A stretch of 64,000 bases of DNA, taken from positions 124,001 through 188,000 of the forward strand of contig NZ_JAELYA010000002.1 in the NCBI RefSeq assembly GCF_017589465.1, read 5' to 3'. A model generated the notes under the pieces. The model was given only the letters and a program-made list of their open reading frames with translations, had not been told where the DNA came from and made no database searches. The translations under genes were made by a program, and so were the position numbers. Position 1 is the stretch's first letter. Every line of letters begins with the position of its first letter. This DNA is from Pseudomonas schmalbachii (lineage in GTDB: Bacteria; Pseudomonadota; Gammaproteobacteria; Pseudomonadales; Pseudomonadaceae). This document shows positions 26,621 through 36,422 of the stretch, one piece after another.

Positions 26621-27475
26621 TTAGAGCAAACCGAGCTGCTCGACTTCCGGCTTCAGCTCCACCAGCGCCGGCAAGCCGGGCAGCCGCTGCATGAGCAGGC
26701 AATGGAAGCGCTGCGCCTGTTCGGCGGCGCGGTGGTTGTCCGGCGTATGCAGGAAGACGTGCGGCGTCAGGCCCTGCTCGATCCAGCCGGCGACCTTGTC
26801 CACCCAGGGTGTGAGGTAGGCAGCGTTGGCGTCCAGGTCGGGGCCGCCGATGAAGCGCACCTGCGGGCTATCGCTGAAGGCGGTCGGGCGTACCGGCACC
26901 CTGGGGTTCTTCGATTGCGCATGCAGCACGGAGGGATCGCTGGACTGGCAGGCGAACAGCGCCCGCGAATCCAGGCAGATGCGTTCGACGCCGCGCTCGT
27001 GGAGCAGGCGGTTGAGCGCCCGCTCTTCCTCGCCCTTGGCGAAGAACGCCTGGTTGCGCACTTCCACGGCGATCCGTCGGGAGGAAAATTCGTCGAGCCA
27101 GTAGGCCAGTTCGCCCAGCCGCTGCGGGCCGAAGCTGGCCGGCAGTTGCAGCCACAGCGGCGCGACCCGCTCGCCCAGCCGCGCCAGCAGTTCGAGGAAG
27201 TCGGCGGTGGCGGCCAGTTGTTCGCGCAGATCGCCCCCGTGGCTGATATCGCGCGGCAGCTTGGCGCAGAAATGGAAGTCCGCCGGCATGCTGTCGGCCC
27301 AGCGGCGCAGGGTTTCCGCGTTCGGCCGGGCGTAGAAGGTGGTGTTGCCCTCCACCGCGTTGAACACCTGCACGTAGTGGCCGAGGCTGTCGGCGGGGCG
27401 CAGGTCGGCGGGATAGAAGCTGCCGCGCCAGGCCGGCTCGTTCCACGACGGGCAACCGAGGTAGTACGGCAACAT
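26621..27475 (-). CDS. DUF72 family protein
   Basis: 284 residues matching DUF72 (YecE-like TIM-barrel): YYLGCPSWNEPAWRGSFYPADL at the start, FNAVEGNTTFYARPNAETLRRWADSMPADFHFCAKLPRDISH, and VEVRNQAFF. Biochemical activity is unknown for the family. Overlaps the following small gene's stop by 1 bp; the two form a tight pair. Confidence 0.9.
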   Translation of the reverse strand: MLPYYLGCPSWNEPAWRGSFYPADLRPADSLGHYVQVFNAVEGNTTFYARPNAETLRRWADSMPADFHFCAKLPRDISHGGDLREQLAATADFLELLARLGERVAPLWLQLPASFGPQRLGELAYWLDEFSSRRIAVEVRNQAFFAKGEEERALNRLLHERGVERICLDSRALFACQSSDPSVLHAQSKNPRVPVRPTAFSDSPQVRFIGGPDLDANAAYLTPWVDKVAGWIEQGLTPHVFLHTPDNHRAAEQAQRFHCLLMQRLPGLPALVELKPEVEQLGLL

Positions 27476-27762
27476 CAGGCGTAGAGGTCGATGCCGAGCA
27501 CTTCCGGGGCGTCGATATCGACGCTCAGGCTGGCGGTACTGGCGTAGCTGGCGAGCGCCTGGGCGGCGCGATTGTCGAGGGGACGCTGCTGGTCGAATTC
27601 GTCACGCAGGGACACCGGCAGGCGGTAGCTGCCGGACTCGGCACGACGCGGTTCGCGGGCCACCGGCTGGTACTCGCCCTGCACCTCGCGCACAGGCGTG
27701 ACCACCCGCCCCGGTCGGGGCGCGCGGTCGAGCGTGAGGCTGTTGGCGGCGTCGATACGCAT
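27475..27762 (-). CDS. Small hypothetical protein
   Basis: 95 residues, not recognised as a named family. Hydrophilic, arginine-rich N-terminal half, no membrane segment or signal peptide; it ends VDIDAPEVLGIDLYA. It precedes the DUF72 gene with a 1-bp overlap and lies beside tsaB, an arrangement I recall from other Pseudomonas, which supports it as a real gene. Confidence 0.7.
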   Translation of the reverse strand: MRIDAANSLTLDRAPRPGRVVTPVREVQGEYQPVAREPRRAESGSYRLPVSLRDEFDQQRPLDNRAAQALASYASTASLSVDIDAPEVLGIDLYA

Positions 27763-27830
27763 GGCTCAGAACTCGGTGGAGATGCCGGAAACTCTAGTCA
27801 GCAGCCCGTGACTTGGCAATTTGATAGCAC

Positions 27831-27913
27831 CGTAGGTTGGGCTGAGGAACGAAGCCCAACACCGCAATGCCGGACTGAATGTTGGGCTTCACTGCGTTCA
27901 GCACCAACCTACG
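27831..27913. repeat. GTAGG-type inverted repeat (TTGG class)
   Basis: CGTAGGTTGG at the left and CCAACCTACG at the right enclose GAAGCCCAAC / GTTGGGCTTC inner arms with a variable loop. It directly follows tsaB and supplies its stop codon (TAG read on the minus strand from 27909-27911). Confidence 0.85.
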
Positions 27914-28586
27914 TGGACTTCGGGGTGGCGACGTTGTCGCGGAGGTAGACCGGCTGGGCCTGTTCCGCCGGCACCGTTTCTCCGCGTTCCCAGGCGAAGA
28001 CGGCGAGATCGAGCAGGTCCTCGGCGTGCGGCAGCAGGCTGGCGTCCTGCGCCGTCACCTGCACCGCCATGCGCGCACCGTAGGTGCCCCAGCCGGTGCC
28101 GGCGCCGAACCACTCGCCCTGCGCATCGCGCGGCAGCGCAGCCTTCTCCGGCGGCAGCACCGCTTCGCCGCCGGCCAGGCGCATTTCGCCGCCTTCCAGG
28201 CGATAGCAGCCCCAGTAGACCTCGTCCATGCGCGCGTCGATGGCGGCAGCAACCTGCACGGCGCCATGCTCGCGATGGGCGCGCTGGGCGAGGATCGCCA
28301 GGTCGGAAATCGGCAGCACCGGACGCTCCAGGGCGAACGCCAGGCCCTGCACCACGCCGATAGCGATGCGCACGCCGGTGAAGGCGCCAGGGCCACGGCC
28401 GAAGGCGATGGCATCCACCGCGGAGAGGGCGATGCCCGCCTCGGCCAGCAGGTCCTGCACCATCGGCAGCAAGCGCTGGGCGTGCAGGCGCGGGATCACC
28501 TCGTGACGGCTGAACCGGCGGCCGTCATGCAGCAGGGCGACGGAACAGGCTTCGGTAGAGGTATCCAGGGCCAGGAGGGTGGGCAT
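27909..28586 (-). CDS. tsaB: tRNA threonylcarbamoyladenosine biosynthesis protein TsaB
   Basis: 225 residues of the ASKHA fold: LLALDTSTEACSVALL at the start, IPRLHAQRLLPMVQDLL, and FGRGPGAFTGVRIAIGVVQGLAFA. TsaB partners with TsaD and TsaE in making t6A37 on ANN-decoding tRNAs. ATG 28586 is preferred; a GTG four codons upstream is possible. Its final codons ACG-TAG run into the terminus of an inverted repeat, so the last residues and stop come from the repeat boundary. adk lies upstream on the same strand. Confidence 0.93.
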   Translation of the reverse strand: MPTLLALDTSTEACSVALLHDGRRFSRHEVIPRLHAQRLLPMVQDLLAEAGIALSAVDAIAFGRGPGAFTGVRIAIGVVQGLAFALERPVLPISDLAILAQRAHREHGAVQVAAAIDARMDEVYWGCYRLEGGEMRLAGGEAVLPPEKAALPRDAQGEWFGAGTGWGTYGARMAVQVTAQDASLLPHAEDLLDLAVFAWERGETVPAEQAQPVYLRDNVATPKST

Positions 28587-28631
28587 CGACTTATCCACAG
28601 GAGAAACGAAAAAGGGCGGGCATTATAAACG

Positions 28632-28657
28632 CCAAAGGCCCGCGAACGGGCCTTTGG
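28632..28657 (-). terminator. Terminator after adk
   Basis: Perfect 11-bp stem (CCAAAGGCCCG at 28632-28642, CGGGCCTTTGG at 28647-28657) with a CGAA tetraloop, 19 bp past the adk stop, followed on the minus strand by GCGTTTATAAT. Confidence 0.8.
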
Positions 28658-28676
28658 TGGAATCAACGCGATGGAT

Positions 28677-29336
<660 letters not shown>

Positions 29337-29483
29337 TTAATACTTGTTAAGCGAAAGCCTGGATCTGCCTCGTGGGGCTAATCTCATCATGCTGGAATGG
29401 CACGGAACCGCGCCGAAAGGTCGTCCAAGATACACAGCGCACCCCTGCCACACAAGACACCGCAACCGAGGGTTGACAACTGC

Positions 29484-32120
29484 TCAACCGGTGTTGCGCA
29501 ACCCCGCCGCGATGCCCGCCACAGTCACCAGCAACGCCTGCTCGAGACCGCCGCAGACATCGCCCTCGCAACGTCTGGAACGGGCCAGAAGCTCCACCTG
29601 CAGCAGGTGCAGCGGGTCCAGGTAGATGTTGCGGACACCGATGGCCGCACGGGTCTCGGTGGCCATCGCGAGAAGCTGGTACTGACCCGTCAGTCCCAGC
29701 AGCACGCGCACCGACTGCGACAATAGGTCGCGTAAATTAGCACCCAATTGTCGCAGTTCCGATTGCACCAGACGTTCGTCGTATAAACGGGCGATATCCC
29801 CGTCCGCCTTGGCCAGCACCATCTCCAACATGTCGATGCGCGTGGCGAAGAACGGCCAGTCCTTGCGCATCTGTCCGAGCAGCGCGCCCTCGCCGCGTTC
29901 GACGGCATTCAGCAGCGCGCTCTCCCAGCCCAGCCAGGCCGGCAGCATCAGGCGCGTCTGGGTCCAGGCGAAGATCCACGGGATCGCCCGCAGGCTTTCC
30001 ACCCCGCCCGTACGTCGCCGCGCCGGACGGCTGCCCAGCGGCAGCAGGCCGAGCTCCTGCTCCGGCGTAGCCTGGCGGAAGTAGTCGACGAACTGCGGAT
30101 CGTCGCGCACCACCGCGCGATAGGCGGCCAGGCCATCGGCGGCCAGCTTGTCCATCAGCGTGCGCCAGGCCGGCTCGGGCACCGGCGGCGGCTGCAGGGT
30201 GGCCTCCAGCACGGCCGCCAGGTAGAGGTTGAGGTTCTGCTCGGCGATGCCCGGCAGCCCGAACTTGAAGCGGATCATCTCGCCCTGCTCGGTGGTGCGG
30301 AAACGCCCCGCCACCGAGCCCGGCGGCTGCGACAGGATCGCCGCATGGGCCGGGCCGCCGCCACGGCCGACAGTGCCGCCACGACCGTGGAAGAGCAGCA
30401 GGTCGACGTCGTGCCCGCGGCAGATCTCCACCAGCGTTTCCTGCGCGCGGTACTGCGCCCACGCCGCCGCCAGGGTGCCGGCGTCCTTGGCCGAGTCGGA
30501 GTAGCCGATCATCACTTCCTGCGGCCCAGCCAGGCGCGTCCGGTAGCCGTCGAGCTGCAGCAGACGGTCGATGCAGGGGCCGGCGGTGTCCAGGTCGTCG
30601 AGGGTTTCGAACAGCGGCACCACGCGCATCGGTCGCTGCAGGCCGCACTCCTTGAGCAGCAGTTGCACGGCCAGCACGTCGGAAGGATGGCCGGCCATGG
30701 AGATCACATAGGAACCCAGCGACGCTTCCGGCGCGGCAGCGACCACCCGGCAGGTGGCGAGCACTTCGGCGGTATCCGGCGACGCCTGGTAGTTGGCCGG
30801 CAGCAGCGGCCGCCGGTTGTTGAGTTCTTCCAGGAGAAACTCCTGGCGCACCGACTCGTCCCACTCGGCGTAGCGGCCAAGGCCCAGATATTCGGTGATC
30901 TCGCTCAGCGCCTGGGCGTGGCGGGTGGAGTCCTGGCGGATGTCCAGGCGCGTGAGGAACAGGCCGAAGGTGGTCGCCCGGCGCAAGCAGTCGAGCAGCG
31001 CGCCGTCGGCGATCACGCCCATGCCGCAGCCGTGCAGCGAGCGATGGCAGAGCTGCAAAGGCTCCAGCAGTTCGCGGTTGTCGGTCAGCACCTCGTCCGG
31101 CGGCGCCTCGCCGCTGAGCAGCGCCCGCTCGGCCCAGGCGCGGGTCGCACGCAGACGTTCGCGCAGTTGCTTGAGCAGTACGCGATAAGGCTCGGCAACC
31201 GCCCCGACGCGCTCGACCAGCTCGGCGCTGGCCCGCTGCATGGACAGGTCGCCAGCCAGCCCGTCGACATCGCGCAGGTACAGATCGGCGGCCATCCAGC
31301 GCGCCAGCAGGAGGACTTCGTGGGTGACCGCCGCGGTGACATTGGGATTGCCGTCGCGGTCGCCGCCCATCCAGGAGGCGAAGCGGATCGGCGCCGCATT
31401 CAGCGGCAGGCGCTGCCCGGTGTGCCGCTGCAGCGCCCGGTCGACGTGGCGGAGGAAGTTCGGCACGGCCTGCCAGAGCGAGTGTTCGATGACCGCGAAG
31501 CCCCATTTCGCCTCGTCCACCGGCGTGGGGCGGGTGCGGCGGATTTCCTCGGTATGCCAGGCCTCGGCGATCAGCTGGCGCAGGCGTGTCTGCACCTGCT
31601 CGCGCTCCTCGGGCAGCAGATCGGCATGGTCGCGGGCGGCCAGCTGCGCGGAGATCGCGTCGTACTTCTGGATCAGCGTGCGCCGCGCCACCTCGGTCGG
31701 ATGGGCGGTGAGCACCAACTCGATATCCAGTCCGGCGACCTGCGCGGCCAGCTCCTCGGCGCCATGGCCGGATTTGCGCAGGCGGCCGAGCAGCTCATCG
31801 AACACGCGGTTCTCGAACGGCTCCGGTTCGCTCGGCTTGCGTCGGCGGATGTGCTGGTACTGCTCGGCGATGTTGGCCAGGTTGAGGAACTGGTTGAACG
31901 CCCGCGCCACCGGCATCAACTCGTCTTCGGCAAGGCCGTCGAGGGTGGCGGTCAGCTGCCGCGCGCCTTCGGCCGAGCCCCGCCGCGCTGCCTTGGCGCC
32001 CTGGCGGATCAGTTCGATCTTGTCGAGGAAGGCCTGGCCGTACTGGTCGCGGATGGTCTGCCCCAGCAGCTCGCCCAGGTGGTGCACATCCTCGCGCAGG
32101 CGCGCGTCGATTTCCGGCAT
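29484..32120 (-). CDS. ppc: Phosphoenolpyruvate carboxylase
   Basis: 878 residues. Catalytic signatures: [14 protein letters not shown] (histidine near 140), the arginine/glycine-rich loop [25 protein letters not shown], and the C-terminus ending in RNTG as in all PEPC. Converts PEP and bicarbonate to oxaloacetate to refill the citric-acid cycle. ATG 32120 follows AGGGAG; the frame is open for nearly 290 codons upstream, but that part is antisense to other genes. The 159-bp gap down to adk has no further gene. Confidence 0.96.
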   Translation of the reverse strand: MPEIDARLREDVHHLGELLGQTIRDQYGQAFLDKIELIRQGAKAARRGSAEGARQLTATLDGLAEDELMPVARAFNQFLNLANIAEQYQHIRRRKPSEPEPFENRVFDELLGRLRKSGHGAEELAAQVAGLDIELVLTAHPTEVARRTLIQKYDAISAQLAARDHADLLPEEREQVQTRLRQLIAEAWHTEEIRRTRPTPVDEAKWGFAVIEHSLWQAVPNFLRHVDRALQRHTGQRLPLNAAPIRFASWMGGDRDGNPNVTAAVTHEVLLLARWMAADLYLRDVDGLAGDLSMQRASAELVERVGAVAEPYRVLLKQLRERLRATRAWAERALLSGEAPPDEVLTDNRELLEPLQLCHRSLHGCGMGVIADGALLDCLRRATTFGLFLTRLDIRQDSTRHAQALSEITEYLGLGRYAEWDESVRQEFLLEELNNRRPLLPANYQASPDTAEVLATCRVVAAAPEASLGSYVISMAGHPSDVLAVQLLLKECGLQRPMRVVPLFETLDDLDTAGPCIDRLLQLDGYRTRLAGPQEVMIGYSDSAKDAGTLAAAWAQYRAQETLVEICRGHDVDLLLFHGRGGTVGRGGGPAHAAILSQPPGSVAGRFRTTEQGEMIRFKFGLPGIAEQNLNLYLAAVLEATLQPPPVPEPAWRTLMDKLAADGLAAYRAVVRDDPQFVDYFRQATPEQELGLLPLGSRPARRRTGGVESLRAIPWIFAWTQTRLMLPAWLGWESALLNAVERGEGALLGQMRKDWPFFATRIDMLEMVLAKADGDIARLYDERLVQSELRQLGANLRDLLSQSVRVLLGLTGQYQLLAMATETRAAIGVRNIYLDPLHLLQVELLARSRRCEGDVCGGLEQALLVTVAGIAAGLRNTG

Positions 32121-32312
32121 GGCGATTCTCCCTTTGCGGTGGTTTTCAGAGTGAAGGCCGCGACCTCGGCTGACAAGACCGCGACGAATGCGAAAGCTTC
32201 TGCTCGGACAGCGTCTAGGCTGAAAGTGATCCCCGGATAGATGCGGGGAATCATCGGGACCGGCCTCATGAGGGCCGCCATATCCCGCCACGAGCGGGTC
32301 ATCGAGGTGATC

Positions 32313-32657
32313 ATGAAAATCCGCGATCTTGTCCGCCATTGGGAACAGAGCGCCCGGGGGCGCATGACCAAGCACCAGTACACCATTCCCCTGGACGTGG
32401 AAACCGCCGCCCGCCTCGCCGCGCTGCACGACATGTACCCCAAGCGCAGCGTGGAGGAACTGCTCGGCGAGCTGGTCGCCTCGGCGCTGGAGGAACTGGA
32501 AGCCAGCTTCCCCTATGTGAAGGGCCCGAAGGTGGTGGCCCTCGACGAGCAGGGCGATCCGCTCTACGAGGACATCGGGCCAACGCCGCGCTTCCTGGCG
32601 CTGTCGCGCAAGTACCTGCATGAGCTGACCGGGGAAAAGGAGGCGGCGGGTAACTAA
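32313..32657 (+). CDS. Conserved hypothetical protein
   Basis: 114 residues starting [21 protein letters not shown]. The middle part ([41 protein letters not shown]) looks like a ribbon-helix-helix-type or small helical regulatory fold; no named domain recognised. GAGGTGATC precedes ATG 32313; the frame extends 24 codons upstream without a site. It is divergent from ppc and converges on cadR, with a palindrome filling the gap. Confidence 0.75.
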   Translation: MKIRDLVRHWEQSARGRMTKHQYTIPLDVETAARLAALHDMYPKRSVEELLGELVASALEELEASFPYVKGPKVVALDEQGDPLYEDIGPTPRFLALSRKYLHELTGEKEAAGN

Positions 32658-32660
32658 TTC

Positions 32661-32744
32661 CGTAGGTTGGCGCTGAGCTTGCGAAGCCCAACGATGCCGC
32701 GCATGACAGATGTTGGGCTTCGCTGCGCTCAGCGCCAACCTACG
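32661..32744. repeat. GTAGG-type inverted repeat (TTGG class)
   Basis: CGTAGGTTGGCGCTGAG at the left, CTCAGCGCCAACCTACG at the right, with GAAGCCCAAC / GTTGGGCTTC inner arms. It occupies the whole 89-bp gap between two convergent genes and could serve as a bidirectional terminator. Confidence 0.9.
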
Positions 32745-32746
32745 CG

Positions 32747-33214
32747 TCAGTGCCTGCCGTGCACGCCGGGCACGTGCAGGTGCCCGGCCCCGGCGCATTC
32801 CTCCGACACCGTCGACGGCTCGGCCGGCTGTTCCAGCTCGCGGAGGATGCCGCAGTCCTCGCTGTTGCCGGTGCCGCTGCAGCGAGCGCGCAGGTCGGTG
32901 AGTTGCTGGCGCAGTGACTGCAGCTCGGCGATGCGCACCTCGACGTGGTGCAGGTGTTCGTCGATCAACCGGTTGGCGGTGCCGCAATCGGCCTGCGGGC
33001 TGTCGCGCAGGCCGAGCAGGATGCGGATTTCGTCCTGGGTCATGTCCAGCGAGCGGCAGTGGCGGATGAACGACAGCCGCTCCACATGGCTCGCGTCGTA
33101 CTGCCGGTAATTGCCCTCGCTGCGCGCCGGTTCCGGCAGCAGGCCCTCGCGTTCGTAGTAGCGGATGGTTTCCACCGGGCAGCCGGTGATCCTTGCCAGT
33201 TCGCCGATTTTCAT
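32747..33214 (-). CDS. cadR: MerR-family metal regulator CadR
   Basis: 155 residues: N-terminal MerR winged HTH ([32 protein letters not shown]), dimerization helix, then metal site. Cysteine 77 and 112 match the Cd/Pb sensor positions of P. putida CadR; the third cysteine is at 121 rather than 119 because the loop between C112 and C121 is two residues longer. A histidine-rich tail ([16 protein letters not shown]) is also CadR-like. ATG 33214 follows GGGAGGAC. Divergent from cadA, whose promoter carries a MerR-type dyad. Confidence 0.92.
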   Translation of the reverse strand: MKIGELARITGCPVETIRYYEREGLLPEPARSEGNYRQYDASHVERLSFIRHCRSLDMTQDEIRILLGLRDSPQADCGTANRLIDEHLHHVEVRIAELQSLRQQLTDLRARCSGTGNSEDCGILRELEQPAEPSTVSEECAGAGHLHVPGVHGRH

Positions 33215-33232
33215 CACGTCCTCCCGAGAGCA

Positions 33233-33357
33233 GCAGAGCCGTCGCGAGCGCAGATCAGGCTAGGCGGAAGCAGGCGAAAAAAGCGGAGTTTACGACTGTA
33301 AATGAGCATTTTTTCGCCTGCTTCCAACACAGCATGATCAAGCGCAGCAGGCTCTGC
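33233..33357. repeat. Nested palindromic element, copy 2
   Basis: Outer ends GCAGAGCC (33233) and GGCTCTGC (33350-33357). The inner arms are a perfect 17-bp pair, GGAAGCAGGCGAAAAAA and its complement, around GCGGAGTTTAC-GACT-GTAAATGAGCA. It lies in the cadR-cadA divergent region and ends one base before the cadA -35 element. Confidence 0.85.
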
Positions 33358-33358
33358 C

Positions 33359-33389
33359 TTGACTCTGTAGTAACTACAGGGTGTGCAAT
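33359..33389 (+). promoter_or_regulatory. CadR-controlled cadA promoter and operator
   Basis: -35 TTGACT (33359-33364) and -10 TGCAAT (33384-33389) are separated by 19 bp, the overlong spacing of MerR-activated promoters. The spacer holds the dyad ACTCTGTAG-TAA-CTACAGGGT (33362-33382). Confidence 0.85.
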
Positions 33390-33421
33390 CCCTGACAACA
33401 CGTCAAATCGGAACCGACGCC

Positions 33422-35617
33422 ATGAATCATGAGCACGCCTGCTGCCAAGACCACAGCCATTCGCCGCGGGCCGCCTCGCTCGACCTGGACGGGCTGAGCG
33501 GCAATGCCGAGCTGCGCTGGAGCAGCCTGCGTATCGAAGCGATGGACTGCCCCACGGAGGAACGCCTGCTGCGCGATGCGCTGGGCAAGCTGCCGGCGGT
33601 GGAAAATCTCGAATTCAACCTGATGCAGCGCCTGTTGCGGGTGCAGCATCGCTTCGAGTCGCCGGAGCCGCTGCAGAAGCTGATCGCCTCGCTGGGCATG
33701 CACGCCGAGGCGCTCGACGAGCAGCAGCCACGCGCCACCACGCCGGCCCCGGCGCACAAGCCCTGGTGGCCGCTGGCGGTCGCTGGCCTGCTGGCATTGG
33801 CCTCAGAGGCATTCGAATGGTTCGCCATCGGCCCGCACTGGCTGGTCGCCGCCCTCGCCCTGCTGGCGATCCTCGGCGCCGGCCTGCCGACCTATCGCAA
33901 GGGCTGGATCGCCCTGAAGAACCGCAACCTGAACATCAACGCGCTGATGAGCATCGCCGTCACCGGTGCCCTGCTGATCGGCCAGTGGCCGGAAGCGGCG
34001 ATGGTCAGCGTGCTGTTCGCCATCGCCGAGCTGATCGAGGCGAAATCCCTGGAACGCGCGCGCCACGCCATCAGCGGCCTGCTGCAACTGGCTCCGGAGC
34101 AGGCCACGGTGCTGGCCGATGGCGTCTGGCAGGAAATGCCGGCCAAGTCCGTCGCTCTCGGCGCCCGCGTGCGGGTGCGCCCCGGCGAGCGCATCGCGCT
34201 GGACGGCGAGGTGCTGGAAGGCCGCTCCAGCGTCAACCAGGCGCCGATCACCGGGGAAAGCCTGCCGGTGGAAAAGTCGCCGGGAGAAACGCTGTTCGCC
34301 GGCACCATCAACGGTGAAGGCGCACTGGAATACCGGGTGACGCGCAGTGCCGACGACAGCACCCTGGCGCGCATCATCCACGCGGTGGAGCAGGCGCAGG
34401 GCGCGCGGGCGCCGACCCAGCGCTTCGTCGACCGCTTCTCGCGCATCTACACCCCGGCGGTGATCCTCATCGCCATCCTTACCGCCATCCTGCCGCCGCT
34501 GGCATTCGGCGGCGCCTGGCTCGACTGGATCTACCGCGCCCTGGTGCTGCTGGTGATCGCCTGCCCCTGTGCACTGGTGATCTCCACCCCCGTGACCATC
34601 GTCAGCGGCCTGGCCGCGGCGGCGCGGATGGGCATCCTGATCAAGGGTGGAGCGTTCCTCGAACTTGGCCACCGGCTGGCCTGGGTGGCGCTGGACAAGA
34701 CCGGCACCCTGACCGAGGGCCGGCCACGGCAGACCGACTATCTGCCGCTGGATGGCGTCGCCGACACCCGTGCACTCGCCGCCAGCCTCGCGGCGCGTTC
34801 CGATCACCCGGTATCCCAGGCCGTGGCACGCGCGGCGGAAGCCGATGGCATCGCCCTGCATGCGGTGAGTGACCTGACCGCCCTGCCCGGCCGTGGCGTG
34901 CGGGGCGTGATCGATGGCGCCCGCTACTGCCTGGGCAACCATCGTCTGGTGGAGGAACTGGGACTCTGCTCGACACAGCTGGAAGCCCGCCTGGACGCCC
35001 TGGAAAGCCAGGGCAAGACGGTGATCGTGCTGCTCGACGACAGCGGCCCGCTGGCGCTGTTCGCGGTGGCCGATGCCTTGCGCGAAACCAGCCGCGAGGC
35101 GGTCGGCGAGTTGCATGAACTGGGCGTGAAAACCCTGATGCTGACCGGCGACAACCCGCACACCGCCGCCGCCATCGCCAGCCAGGCCGGCATCGACGTG
35201 GCGCTGGGCAACCTGCTGCCGGAAGACAAGCTGCGCGAAGTGGAGCAGCGCCAGGCCGGTGCGGACCGCGTCGGCATGGTCGGCGACGGCATCAACGACG
35301 CGCCCGCCCTGGCCCGCGCCGATATCGGCTTCGCCATGGGCGCCGCGGGCACCGATACCGCCATCGAAACCGCCGACGTGGCGCTGATGGACGACGACCT
35401 GCGCAAGCTGCCGCAGTTCATCCGCCTGTCCCGGCGCACGCGTAGCGTGCTGCTGCAGAACATCAGCCTGGCGCTGGGGATCAAGGCGGTGTTCCTCGCC
35501 CTCACCCTGGCCGGCGAAGGCACGCTGTGGATGGCGGTGTTCGCCGACATGGGGGCGAGCCTGCTGGTGGTGTTCAATGGATTGAGGCTGTTGCGGTCAG
35601 CGCCGCGGGTTGGCTGA
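33422..35617 (+). CDS. cadA: Cd2+/Zn2+/Pb2+-exporting P1B-type ATPase
   Basis: 731-residue heavy-metal P-type ATPase. N-terminal His/Cys-rich stretch (MNHEHACCQDHSHS), a divergent HMA domain with MDCPTEE, then the transporter: TGESLPVEKSPGE (actuator), IACPCALVIST (CPC metal site in the membrane), DKTGTLTEG (phosphorylated aspartate), SDHPVSQAV (HP motif), TGDNPHTAAAIA, GDGINDAPALARAD and FADMGASLLVVFNGLRLL with the conserved membrane aspartate of the P1B-2 (Zn/Cd/Pb) group. Expression is predicted to be induced through CadR. ATG 33422 has a modest GGA site. Confidence 0.93.
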   Translation: MNHEHACCQDHSHSPRAASLDLDGLSGNAELRWSSLRIEAMDCPTEERLLRDALGKLPAVENLEFNLMQRLLRVQHRFESPEPLQKLIASLGMHAEALDEQQPRATTPAPAHKPWWPLAVAGLLALASEAFEWFAIGPHWLVAALALLAILGAGLPTYRKGWIALKNRNLNINALMSIAVTGALLIGQWPEAAMVSVLFAIAELIEAKSLERARHAISGLLQLAPEQATVLADGVWQEMPAKSVALGARVRVRPGERIALDGEVLEGRSSVNQAPITGESLPVEKSPGETLFAGTINGEGALEYRVTRSADDSTLARIIHAVEQAQGARAPTQRFVDRFSRIYTPAVILIAILTAILPPLAFGGAWLDWIYRALVLLVIACPCALVISTPVTIVSGLAAAARMGILIKGGAFLELGHRLAWVALDKTGTLTEGRPRQTDYLPLDGVADTRALAASLAARSDHPVSQAVARAAEADGIALHAVSDLTALPGRGVRGVIDGARYCLGNHRLVEELGLCSTQLEARLDALESQGKTVIVLLDDSGPLALFAVADALRETSREAVGELHELGVKTLMLTGDNPHTAAAIASQAGIDVALGNLLPEDKLREVEQRQAGADRVGMVGDGINDAPALARADIGFAMGAAGTDTAIETADVALMDDDLRKLPQFIRLSRRTRSVLLQNISLALGIKAVFLALTLAGEGTLWMAVFADMGASLLVVFNGLRLLRSAPRVG

Positions 35618-35620
35618 CCC

Positions 35621-35686
35621 GTAGGAGCGGGCCATGCCCGCGAAATATCGGCGCTGCGGGTTTTCGCGGGCATGGCCCGCTCCTAC
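35621..35686. repeat. GTAGG-type inverted repeat (AGCGGG class)
   Basis: A 23-bp perfect arm beginning GTAGGAGCGGGCCATG pairs with its complement ending CCCGCTCCTAC, with a 20-nt loop. It begins 4 bp after the cadA stop. First of three different palindromes that fill the 301-bp convergent gap. Confidence 0.9.
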
Positions 35687-35703
35687 AGGTTCGTTCATGC
35701 AGA

Positions 35704-35803
35704 CGTAGGGTGGAAAACGGCGAAACGGATGGCCGCCCCACCTTTCCACCATCAAGCGCGGTGCGACGGGGCGGTGGACAAGCTTCGCGTTGTCCACCCT
35801 ACG
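35704..35803. repeat. GTAGG-type inverted repeat (GTGGA class)
   Basis: CGTAGGGTGGAAAACG at the left and CGTTGTCCACCCTACG at the right, with a second nested pair inside (GGCCGCCCCACC / GACGGGGCGGTGG region). Second palindrome of the convergent gap. Confidence 0.8.
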
Positions 35804-35819
35804 AACTGGGCTTCGCTCC

Positions 35820-35907
35820 CGTAGGTTGGGCTGAGGTACGAAGCCCAACGAAATGGGTGCAGGCCCTACCGGATGTTGGGCTTCGCTGCGCTCAGCGCCA
35901 ACCTACG
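35820..35907. repeat. GTAGG-type inverted repeat (TTGG class)
   Basis: CGTAGGTTGGGCTGAGG and CTCAGCGCCAACCTACG arms with AAGCCCAAC / GTTGGGCTT inner arms. Third palindrome of the convergent gap; ends 11 bp before the macrodomain gene stop. Confidence 0.9.
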
Positions 35908-35918
35908 AGGGAGTCAAC

Positions 35919-36422
35919 CTACGGCAGCAGTCTTTGGTACAACTCGGCCATATCCGCCGAGAAGGACACCAGGATCATCTCCCGCAGCGGGCTGCCGGCC
36001 GAGCGCGCTGCGTGCAGTTCGGCGATGGCGATGCGTGCCGCCGCTTCGTGGGGATAGCCGTAGATGCCGCAGCTGATCGCCGGGAAGGCGATGCCGAGCA
36101 GGCCGTTCTCTTCGGCCAGGCGCAGGCTGTTGCGGTAGCAACTGGCGAGCAGGTCCGCCTCGCCGTGGTCGCCGCCGCGCCAGACCGGGCCGACGGTGTG
36201 GATCACATGCCGGGCCGGCAGGCGGAAGCCGGGGGTGATCCTCGCCTCGCCGGTAGGGCAGCCGCCGAGCTGGCGGCAGCAGGCGAGCAGTTCCGGGCCG
36301 GCGGCGCGGTGGATCGCACCATCCACGCCGCCACCGCCGAGCAGCGAGCTGTTGGCGGCGTTGACGATGGCGTCGACTTCGAGCTGGGTGATGTCACCCT
36401 GCCAGACCCGGATCGTGGTCAT
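35919..36422 (-). CDS. Macrodomain protein (O-acetyl-ADP-ribose deacetylase-like)
   Basis: 167-residue single macrodomain of the YmdB/MacroD type. [43 protein letters not shown] carries the catalytic N-A-A-N-S and G-G-G-V-D-G motifs, and [21 protein letters not shown] the phosphate loop. Removes ADP-ribose or acetyl-ADP-ribose. Its start overlaps the stop of the next upstream gene by 4 bp. Confidence 0.93.
   Translation of the reverse strand: MTTIRVWQGDITQLEVDAIVNAANSSLLGGGGVDGAIHRAAGPELLACCRQLGGCPTGEARITPGFRLPARHVIHTVGPVWRGGDHGEADLLASCYRNSLRLAEENGLLGIAFPAISCGIYGYPHEAAARIAIAELHAARSAGSPLREMILVSFSADMAELYQRLLP

Noticed and set aside
30345..32240. 631-codon plus-strand frame opposite ppc
   Set aside because: Antisense to ppc with no domain or ribosome site; long open antisense frames are expected at this GC content.
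35873..36076. Short frames starting [11 protein letters not shown] or similar, repeated at several places
   Set aside because: They are translations of the GTAGG inverted repeats (also near 32710, 40592 and 57100), not genes.
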